This document shows positions 51,737-58,780 of a stretch of 64,000 nt of DNA, one piece after another. The stretch is from Streptococcus equinus ATCC 9812. Lineage in GTDB: Bacteria; Bacillota; Bacilli; Lactobacillales; Streptococcaceae. The notes beneath the pieces are model-generated. The model was not told the origin of the DNA, searched no databases, and saw only the letters and a program-made list of their open reading frames with translations. The DNA lies in NCBI RefSeq assembly GCF_000187265.1, contig NZ_GL698434.1, forward strand, positions 1 to 64,000, read 5' to 3'. Both the position numbers and the translations under genes were made by a program. Each line of letters starts with the position of its first letter. Position 1 is the stretch's first letter.

Positions 51737-53005
51737 TTATAGCGCAGAGTCAGGTTGTTTGTCCAGCATATGCAAGAATGGTAGCCAGATAAATCCGACA
51801 ATCAAGCAGTCAATAATTTGAAGAAGACCGCCAGCAAGTGAGTTTGTCGCAATCATACCACTAAAGAAGACTGGCACAGTCCAAGGAACAGATACTCCTG
51901 TTGGTGCAGGAACAAGGCCAATTGCCATTACGAAGTAGTTAAGAGCTGTAACGATGATTGGTGAAATCACCCAAGGAATAAGAATTGTAGCATTCAAAAC
52001 GATTGGCAAACCAAAGATAACAGGTTCATTAACGTTAAAGATACCAGCACCAAGTGCCAAACGACCAACGTCACGGTATTGTTTTTTCTTCATGATAAAT
52101 GCCATGATGATAACAACCGCAAGAGTCATCCCTGAACCACCAAGACCAACAGTGAATGTTTCCATGAATGGTTTTGAAATAATGTGAGGAATATGTTCAC
52201 CTGCTTTGTAAGCATCCAAGTTATCATGCATCAAAGTGTTCCAAATTGGGTCCATCACAGAGTTAACAAGAATTTGTCCGTGAAGACCAAAGAACCACAA
52301 GAATTGGATAAAGAAGATGGCAATCAGTGTTGCCCAAATACTACTACCAAGACCAACCAAAGGCATTTGGATAACATTATAAATCACATCGTGAAGGTTT
52401 GTATTGAAAGCACCTGTTACTATTGCATTAAGCGCTGTGAAGATTGATAATGTCAAAACCGCTGGAATCAAAGCAGCAAATGATTTTGCAACTGCAGGTG
52501 GAACGCTGTCAGGCATTTTAATTTGCCAACCTTTTTTGCTGACGCGACAGTAAATCTCAGTTGCGATAAATGACACAATCATTCCTAGGAACATGCCTTT
52601 TGCCCCTAAACAATCTAGGCTAAGAACGTTAGATACTTCTTGCCCTTTATCTGTCAATGTGTAAAACGGTGTTAAAAGAAGGAAACTTGCAAATGCAATT
52701 GCTCCGCCAAAAATACCATCTTCATCATATGATTTAGATAGGTAGTAACCAATCCCCCAGGTTACAAAGACGGTCATAATCGACATCGTCGCATTTTGTG
52801 CATTACCAAACAGACTTCATAAAAGCGCTTTCGTACCATCGTTTAAAAAAGGAAGGTTAGAAATAACGACAACAATTGACCCAAACATGGTCAACGGGAA
52901 GGCAAGCATGAAGGCATCACGTAAAATCGAAAAGTAACGATTGGAAGCCAATTTGTTTGCCAAAGGCAAAAGTTTGTCACTGATAGCATCTAGAAACTTG
53001 TTCAT
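51737..53005 (-). pseudogene. celB: PTS lactose/cellobiose-family EIIC with in-frame stop
   Basis: Membrane permease of a cellobiose-type PTS. From the ATG at 53005 the frame reads MNKFLDAISDKLLPLANKLA, then SRYFSI-type helix LRDAFMLAFPLTMFGSIVVV, ...LNDGTKALL, then TGA at 52817-52819, then SLFGNAQNATMSIMTVF and the whole rest. Apart from the stop, the length (422 aa) is normal. The stop falls after the first transmembrane helix. The downstream part could restart at about 52786 but would miss the first helix. Gly (GGA) or Arg (CGA) to TGA is the simplest origin. Confidence 0.9.
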
Positions 53006-53067
53006 AAACACTCCTCTTTCCATTAAGTTTGTTTTTACATTATCATTATAACTTTTTTGTAAAAGTC

Positions 53068-53086
53068 TAGTCTTTTTATATAAAAA
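53068..53086. promoter_or_regulatory. Shared motif in celB/GH1 divergent promoter region
   Basis: TAGTCTTTTTATATAAAAA here matches TAGTCTTTTAAAATAAAAG at 55482-55500 upstream of the IIB gene (15 of 19 bases). It lies midway between celB and the GH1 gene, so it probably controls both. Confidence 0.5.
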
Positions 53087-53162
53087 TATTGTCTTTTTTG
53101 TTTTAAAAAGTGTATAATTGTACTTGTAAAATCAAAAAATATATATTTTTAAGGAGAATCCT

Positions 53163-54601
53163 ATGGCAACTTACACATTTCCAGAAGACTTCTGGTGGGG
53201 AGCTGCAACATCTGGTCCTCAAAGCGAGGGGCATTTCCAAAAAAACATGCCAATATGTTTGATTACTGGTACGAAATCGAACCTGAGGCTTTTTACAACC
53301 AAGTTGGTCCAGACACAGCATCAAACTTCTATAACAGTTACAAAGAAGACATTGCGTTGATGAAGAAAATCGGTCTCAACAGTGTTCGTACTTCTATTCA
53401 ATGGACACGCTTGATTGATGACCTCGAAAAAAATACCGTTAATCAAGATGCAGTAGACTTCTATAATGACGTTATTGACTGCTTCATCGAAAATGGCATT
53501 CGTCCAATTATGAACCTACACCATTTTGATTTACCTGTCGAGCTTTATCACAAATATGGTGGTTGGGAATCACGCCACGTGGTTGACCTTTATGCTGGTT
53601 TTGCTGAACAAGCTTTCAAGGCTTTCGGTGACCGCGTCAAAGACTGGATAACTCACAACGAACCAATGGTTGTTGTCGACGGTGAATACCTCTATCAATT
53701 CCACTATCCAAAATTAGTTGATGGTAAAAAAGCTGTTCAAGTTGCCTACAACTTAAACATCGCTTCAGCAAAAGCCATCGCTAAATTCAGAGAACTTGGT
53801 TTAGACAAAGACGGTGGTCTCATTGGTACAGTTTTAAACTTAACACCAACTTATGCTGCTTCTGATTCTAAAGAAGACCAAGCTGCTGCACACTTTGCTG
53901 AACTTTGGAATAACAAAATGTTCCTTGAGCCAGCAATCAATGGGCATTTCCCAGAAGAACTTGAAGAAGTTCTCAAAAAAGATGGCGTCATCTGGCAAAC
54001 AGAACCTGAAGATGCTCAAATTTTTAAAGAAAATACCATTGATTTCTTAGGTGTTAACTTCTATCACCCAAATCGTGTGAAAGCACCAGACATCGCACCA
54101 AATTCTGTCGGTGCTTGGATGCCAAATCGTTACTATGACGAATACAACATGCCAGGTCGTCGCATGAACATCGACAAAGGTTGGGAAATCTACCCAGAAG
54201 CCATTTACGACATCGCCATTAACATTCGTGACAACTATAAAAATATCCCTTGGTTTGTCTCAGAAAATGGTATGGGTGTTTCTCGCGAAGAACGCTTCAT
54301 GGATGAAAATGGAAAAATCCAAGATGATTACCGCATCGACTTCATCAAAGAACACTTGGCTTGCCTTCACCGTGGTATCCAAGAAGGTTCAAACTGCTTT
54401 GGCTATCACCTTTGGACACCAATCGATTGCTGGTCTTGGATGAATGCTTACCGTAACCGCTACGGTTTCTTCACAAATAATATCCACACTCAAATCAAAA
54501 CTATCAAAAAATCTGGTGAATGGTTCAAACAAGTAACCATCGATAACGGATTTGAAGATAAATTCACTACCCCAATCCCAGTAGAATTCAACAATTCCTA
54601 G
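53163..54601 (+). pseudogene. 6-phospho-beta-glucosidase (GH1) with 1-nt frameshift
   Basis: GH1 enzyme splitting phosphorylated beta-glucosides brought in by the PTS. The start MATYTFPEDFWWGAATSGPQ is in one frame to EGHFQK. After a run of seven A (53239-53245) the true frame continues one base over: HANMFDYWYEIEPEAFYN. With eight A the frames join and the protein is about 480 aa. The acid/base Glu is in ITHNEPM and the nucleophile Glu in VSENGMG; the phosphate-binding end reads NAYRNRYGFF with KKSGEWF. The ATG at 53163 has AAGGAG upstream. A homopolymer slip, so it may be phase-variable or a sequencing error. Confidence 0.88.
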
Positions 54602-54655
54602 CTCTACTTACTCCTCAAAGAAGAGCTTTCCTCATAAATCCTTTTATTAATTTCA

Positions 54656-54737
54656 CAAAAACACCTTATCAGATAACGATAAGGTGTTATTTAATGCAAT
54701 TCATTTAAGAAAACACCATCAAAGATGGTGTTTGTTT
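54656..54737. terminator. Convergent terminators of GH1 gene and PTS IIA gene
   Basis: AACACCTTATC/GATAAGGTGTT (54660-54688) then TATTT for the plus strand. AAACACCATC/GATGGTGTTT (54711-54733) with T-runs for the minus strand. Confidence 0.8.
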
Positions 54738-55053
54738 AAGCGTTAATTTTTTTGTACATGTGCATCATTTCGATAGCAACTTCTTTCAATGTCATTGTTG
54801 TCATCAAGTGGTCTTGTGCGTGAACCATGATGATTTCAATTTTAATTTTGGTACCGCTTGCATATTTCTGTAGCAAATCAGTCTGAGCATGGTGAGCCTG
54901 TAAAAGTTCTTCATCAGCTGCAGCTAATTTTTCTTCAGCCTCTTGAAATGCTCTATTTTTCATAGCATCAAGAGCTTCATGAACAGAGGTGCGGGCTGTG
55001 CCGCTGTGCAAAATAATTTCAAAAGCAGCAAGTTGTAATTCTTCTTCAGTCAT
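54736..55053 (-). CDS. PTS lactose/cellobiose-family EIIA
   Basis: 105-aa three-helix phosphocarrier. LAAFEIILHSGTARTSVHEALDAM opens it. The phosphorylated His is in MVHAQDHLMTTMTLKEVAIEMM, and the Asp for trimer metal is nearby. 16 bases downstream of the IIB gene. Intact, although its EIIC partner celB is broken. Confidence 0.93.
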   Translation of the reverse strand: MTEEELQLAAFEIILHSGTARTSVHEALDAMKNRAFQEAEEKLAAADEELLQAHHAQTDLLQKYASGTKIKIEIIMVHAQDHLMTTMTLKEVAIEMMHMYKKINA

Positions 55054-55069
55054 ATCTAGCAGTACCTCA

Positions 55070-55384
55070 TTAAATATTTTCCAAAATCAAATTAGCCATT
55101 TTCTCAACACCCATTAGGATTGGAACGTAAGCTTGTGGTGGAACTTTGACAACAGGTCGCCCTGATTTTTCACCCGCTGCCGCAAATTGGTTGTAATACA
55201 TTGTAGCTTGTGGACTAACAAGGTACAAATCATAAGTAGCATCAGTAATCACACGTTCCCCTTCGTTTGAACTGATTGCTTCAACAGTAATGTCTTTTCC
55301 TTGTGTTTTAAAATAATCTGTTGTTTTTTGTGCCATAAGTGATGATGACATTCCGGCAACACAGATAATTAATGCTTTTGCCAT
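55070..55384 (-). CDS. PTS cellobiose-family EIIB
   Basis: 104 aa. The phospho-cysteine is in LIICVAGMSSSLMA (Cys8). LYLVSPQATMYYNQF and the C-terminal helix are typical. First gene of IIB-IIA; would accept phosphate from IIA and pass it to sugar bound to CelB. Confidence 0.93.
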   Translation of the reverse strand: MAKALIICVAGMSSSLMAQKTTDYFKTQGKDITVEAISSNEGERVITDATYDLYLVSPQATMYYNQFAAAGEKSGRPVVKVPPQAYVPILMGVEKMANLILENI

Positions 55385-55481
55385 GGTTATTCTCCCCTTT
55401 TAAATAATAGACTTAGTAACTGTAAATGATTGCGCTACCAACATCTTTAATAAAAGTACATCACAGTTATTTTAATAAGTG

Positions 55482-55500
55482 TAGTCTTTTAAAATAAAAG
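55482..55500. promoter_or_regulatory. Second copy of the PTS motif upstream of the IIB gene
   Basis: TAGTCTTTTAAAATAAAAG, about 100 bases upstream of the IIB start; see the related site at 53068. The remaining 55385-55618 shows no gene. Confidence 0.5.
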
Positions 55501-55618
55501 AGTAAACTTTTATACATTTTCGCAAAACAGCACTACTCCTATTTTCAAATCTAATTGCTTGTCTATCCATTTCTAATATGATAAATTGGCTAAAAGTAAA
55601 AAAATCATGAGGAATTTT

Positions 55619-56083
55619 ATGACAGAAAATACATTAACCATTGCTTATATCAGCCTAAGTGGCAACACTCAAAGTTTTGTTAAACGTTTAGGAGAATACT
55701 TAAAAGAACATTACCAACTTGAAAGCAAAACTATCAATATCAAAGAACTTAAGCACGAAACTTTTCCAGTCACATCACCTTTTATCGCAATTTTACCGAC
55801 TTATCTCGAAGGTGGAAACGGGGTTGACTCAGGTAATGTTGAGATTTTGACAAATCCTTTGGGAGACTTTATCGCAGCACACGATAACTACAAACACTGC
55901 TTTGGAATCATTGGCTCTGGCAATCGCAACTTCAACGAGCAGTATTGCTTGACTGCTAAACAATACGCTAAGCGCTTTGGTTTTCCAATGCTTGGTGATT
56001 TTGAACTTCGAGGCACAAGTGCTGATATTGAACGTTTGGCCGAGATTATTGTCGATAATTTCCATATTTTCATAGCAGGCTAA
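55619..56083 (+). CDS. nrdI: Ribonucleotide reductase assembly flavodoxin NrdI
   Basis: 154-aa flavodoxin-like protein that supplies oxidant to build the Mn(III)2-tyrosyl cofactor of class Ib NrdF. The FMN phosphate loop is [15 protein letters not shown], and [21 protein letters not shown] is the family's second loop. It is alone here; nrdE/nrdF are not in the window. ATG at 55619 after TGAGGAATTTT is favoured over a start 11 codons earlier. Confidence 0.93.
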   Translation: MTENTLTIAYISLSGNTQSFVKRLGEYLKEHYQLESKTINIKELKHETFPVTSPFIAILPTYLEGGNGVDSGNVEILTNPLGDFIAAHDNYKHCFGIIGSGNRNFNEQYCLTAKQYAKRFGFPMLGDFELRGTSADIERLAEIIVDNFHIFIAG

Positions 56084-56127
56084 GCAATTTTTAAAGCCTT
56101 TTCAGAAACAAAGTTACAAATAAATGT

Positions 56128-56160
56128 TATAATGGCATTAAAGAGTCGGAAACTTCCGAC
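56128..56160 (+). promoter_or_regulatory. Promoter and hairpin before M42 peptidase gene
   Basis: Extended -10 TGTTATAAT (TATAAT 56128-56133) is followed by a perfect inverted repeat GTCGGAA-AC-TTCCGAC (56145-56160) at about +5 to +20 of the transcript. It could be an operator or a 5' stabilising stem. Confidence 0.5.
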
Positions 56161-56187
56161 CAATGACTAGATTTTATTGGAGAAACC

Positions 56188-57225
56188 ATGAAAACAACAG
56201 TTGATTACATTACAAAACTTGCAAATATCCCTTCACCTACTGGCTACACAAGCCACATTATGAATTATTTGATTGCTGAACTTGAAAGTTTTGGCTATGC
56301 CCCTGTTCGCACAAATAAAGGTGGCGTTATGGTCACTGTCCCTGGTAAAAACGACGGCAAACACCGTGTCGTAACAGCTCACCTTGACACACTTGGAGCA
56401 ATGGTTCGTGCTGTTAAACCAGATGGTCGGCTTAAGATGGACCTTATCGGTGGTTTTGTCTACAATGCCATTGAAGGTGAAAACTGTACTATCCACGTTG
56501 CCACAAATGGTAAAAAAATCAGCGGTACTATCCTTATGCACCAAACATCAGTTCACGTCTACAAAGATGCTGGAACTGCTGAGCGTAATCAAACTAACAT
56601 GGAAGTTCGTCTTGATGAAAAAGTAACAAACGAAAAAGAAACACGCGCACTTGGTATCGAAGTTGGAGATTTCATCTCGTTTGACCCACGCGTCGTTGTT
56701 ACCGAATCTGGTTTCATCAAATCACGCCACTTGGATGACAAAGTTTCAGCTGCTATTTTGATTGAATTGCTCAAAGAATACAAAGCGCAAAATGTCACTT
56801 TGCCATACACAACTCACTTCTACTTCTCAGCATTCGAAGAGCTTGGTCACGGTGCTAACTCAAGTATTCCTACTCAAACTGTCGAATACCTTTCTGTTGA
56901 TATGGGAGCTATGGGTGATGACCAACAAACTGACGAATACAGCGTATCAATCTGCGTCAAAGACGGTTCAGGTCCATACAATTTTGAGCTTCGCCAACAC
57001 CTTGTAGCCTTGGCAGATGAAAATAAAATTCCATACAAATTGGACATCTATCCTTACTACGGTAGCGACGCCTCAGCTGCACTTCGTGCTGGTGCCGAAG
57101 TTAAACACGCCCTATTTGGAGCTGGTATCGAATCAAGCCACTCATACGAGCGCACACACATTGACTCTGTTCAAGCAACAGAACGCCTCGTTGACGCTTA
57201 CCTCAAAAGCCCAATTGTAGAATAA
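56188..57225 (+). CDS. M42-family glutamyl/leucyl aminopeptidase
   Basis: 345-aa dinuclear-zinc aminopeptidase (PepA/FrvX class). Metal ligands are visible in VVTAHLDTLGAM (His, Asp), SRHLDDKVSA (Asp), FEELGHGANS (catalytic Glu, Glu ligand), LSVDMGAM (Asp) and the C-terminal SSHSYERTH His. It trims N-terminal acidic or neutral residues from peptides. Monocistronic with its own promoter and a bidirectional terminator. Confidence 0.9.
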   Translation: MKTTVDYITKLANIPSPTGYTSHIMNYLIAELESFGYAPVRTNKGGVMVTVPGKNDGKHRVVTAHLDTLGAMVRAVKPDGRLKMDLIGGFVYNAIEGENCTIHVATNGKKISGTILMHQTSVHVYKDAGTAERNQTNMEVRLDEKVTNEKETRALGIEVGDFISFDPRVVVTESGFIKSRHLDDKVSAAILIELLKEYKAQNVTLPYTTHFYFSAFEELGHGANSSIPTQTVEYLSVDMGAMGDDQQTDEYSVSICVKDGSGPYNFELRQHLVALADENKIPYKLDIYPYYGSDASAALRAGAEVKHALFGAGIESSHSYERTHIDSVQATERLVDAYLKSPIVE

Positions 57226-57242
57226 AATAATTAAATAACTCA

Positions 57243-57272
57243 AAAAAGAGTGGACTCATGTCCGCTCTTTTT
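57243..57272. terminator. Bidirectional terminator between M42 gene and DpnD-like gene
   Basis: AAAGAG-T-GGAC...GTCC-G-CTCTTT with A-run and T-run on the two sides; overlaps the DpnD-like stop codon. Confidence 0.8.
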
Positions 57273-57441
57273 ACTCTGACATCACTCGAAGTTCGTAACC
57301 TTTATAATCATTTTCATCTAAGATAATTTCTTCATTCTTATATCGTTCACTCACAATTCTCAAAGCTTCATTTTTATTTGCTGCTTCAACTTCTACAACT
57401 TTTTGAAGTACTTCTTCAATTTCAATACTAAATGTTTTCAT
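57271..57441 (-). CDS. DpnD/PcfM-like small protein
   Basis: 56-aa protein from the ATG at 57441 (after ACGGAGGATGTC): MKTFSIEIEEVLQKVVEVEA, then ANKNEALRIVSERYKNEEI, then ILDENDYKGYELRVMSE. The beta-strand start, EA-rich helix and YKNEEIILDxNDYK ending match DpnD/PcfM proteins, found near some restriction systems and conjugative plasmids with unknown role. It is isolated here, with strong RBS and terminator, so a genuine gene. The function is not known. Confidence 0.75.
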   Translation of the reverse strand: MKTFSIEIEEVLQKVVEVEAANKNEALRIVSERYKNEEIILDENDYKGYELRVMSE

Positions 57442-57516
57442 GACATCCTCCGTAAATAATTGTTTAAGTGTTAATGTTGCGATCCATTATATCACATCAA
57501 GATGCCACTTTAACTA

Positions 57517-57544
57517 AAATCGCTCCTGAAATCAGGAGCGATTT
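57517..57544. terminator. Terminator hairpin, copy 1 of a pair
   Basis: AAATCGCTCCTGA/TCAGGAGCGATTT perfect stem. Nearly the same hairpin recurs at 57801-57830. Confidence 0.75.
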
Positions 57545-57640
57545 AGAAAATAAACTAGACTGTTTTTAACTTAATAAATTTCAAATTGTTATTAACTCTC
57601 TTCAACTTTGAAATTAAAAGCGAGCGAAGTGAGCATTAAA

Positions 57641-57779
57641 TGATACTTACCGCCATGGTGAATGTGGCTAAAGCATCAATGAATAAGCCACCCGGAAGTT
57701 TTGAGACTATCGGCTCAAAACTTAGGTATGGAATTCCGTAGGAAGTCACTGCCGACGGCACCTCCTAAGGTAAGTATCA
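57641..57779. other. Highly structured 139-bp intergenic element
   Basis: TGATACTTACC (57641-57651) and GGTAAGTATCA (57769-57779) are perfect outer arms. Inside are GTGGCT/AGCCAC (57664-57691), AAGTTTTGAG/CTCAAAACTT (57696-57723), TTAGG/CCTAA (57722-57768) and TGCC/GGCA (57750-57760). It has no reading frame and is more GC-rich than its surroundings. It could be a non-coding RNA on the minus strand or a miniature mobile element. It does not resemble RNase P RNA, tmRNA, 6S RNA, BOX or RUP as far as I can tell. Confidence 0.6.
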
Positions 57780-57800
57780 AAAAAACACTTTTATTTACCC

Positions 57801-57830
57801 AAAATCGCCCCTGAGATCAGGAGCGATTTT
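57801..57830 (-). terminator. Terminator of phosphatase-family gene, copy 2 of a pair
   Basis: AAAATCGCCCCTGA/TCAGGAGCGATTTT stem 36 bases past the gene's stop, with T-run on the minus strand. Confidence 0.8.
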
Positions 57831-57866
57831 TATAAAAACAAACAAATAATTAGGAGGTAAGGTTAG

Positions 57867-58682
57867 TTAGTAGTTAAGTTCGACAGCTAAACCAAAGTGG
57901 TCGCTGACGATTGGAGATTCACCGCCATCAAAGACAACTTTTGATGACTGAATATCAATATCTTTACTTGTAAAGACATGGTCTACTTTAAGGGATTGTT
58001 TATTGCCTTCCCAACCATCAATATCTTCAATAATCGTGTGGTCACCTTGGATGACTTTTGCTACTTTGTGACTGTCCTGCAAATCAAGCGGACTCTGTAA
58101 AATCATCTCGTAACCAGCAGTATCCGTTGGATTGTTAAAATCACCCATAAGCACTAGTGGTTTTGGATAATCACTTAGAGCTTTTTCAAGTTTTGCCCAT
58201 TCACTTTCAAAGCCCTTGCCATACCAAGACATGTGAAGACTGACCACAGTGATTGTTTTACCATCAACTTCAGTCTCAGCCGCCAAGACACGTCTCGTAT
58301 GAAAATCGTGTTCATCATCCACTTCAGAAACTAAAATATCTTGAACCTTGATTGGTTTTTTCGATAAAATCACAACACCTTCATTGTATTTATCATAGCC
58401 GATATGATTATAAGCCCAAGACCAATAGTAATGTCTACCTTGACTCTTAAGGTAATTCACTAGTTGCAAAGCATAATTATCACGATGCAAAGCTGGACTT
58501 CCAGGGAGGTTTTCATACCCTTCAACTTCTTTTGTTTCTAGTCCTCGGATGTCTTGATTAATTTCTTGAAGGCAAATGACGTCATAATCTTCACTATAAA
58601 TCGTTTCTGCCAAATCAAATAATTTTTTCAATGCATTGGCTTCTAACCATGAATGCGTATTAAGTGTTAAAAATTTTGCCAT
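57867..58682 (-). CDS. Endonuclease/exonuclease/phosphatase-family protein
   Basis: 271 aa with the EEP fold. LTLNTHSWLEAN (Asn), VICLQEINQD (metal Glu), VVSLHMSWYG (His), VLMGDFNNP (Asp, Asn) and the C-terminal SDHFGLAVEL (catalytic Asp-His) are all present. The real substrate is unknown: nucleic acid, sphingolipid or sugar phosphate are possible. It regularly follows ptsG/malT in streptococci, so a link to sugar uptake is likely. Separated from ptsG by a hairpin. Confidence 0.85.
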   Translation of the reverse strand: MAKFLTLNTHSWLEANALKKLFDLAETIYSEDYDVICLQEINQDIRGLETKEVEGYENLPGSPALHRDNYALQLVNYLKSQGRHYYWSWAYNHIGYDKYNEGVVILSKKPIKVQDILVSEVDDEHDFHTRRVLAAETEVDGKTITVVSLHMSWYGKGFESEWAKLEKALSDYPKPLVLMGDFNNPTDTAGYEMILQSPLDLQDSHKVAKVIQGDHTIIEDIDGWEGNKQSLKVDHVFTSKDIDIQSSKVVFDGGESPIVSDHFGLAVELNY

Positions 58683-58702
58683 GTTTTTCCCCTCAAGTCA
58701 AA

Positions 58703-58732
58703 GGAGAGTCCGAGATTCCTACCTCGGACTCC
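58703..58732 (-). terminator. Hairpin (partial terminator) between ptsG and the phosphatase gene
   Basis: GGAGTCCGAG/CTCGGACTCTCC stem on the minus strand but only TTT after it, so probably lets some transcription through. Confidence 0.55.
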
Positions 58733-58780
58733 CTTCTATTTAGTTTTAACCTAAATCTCTATATCACTAATAATATAAGC

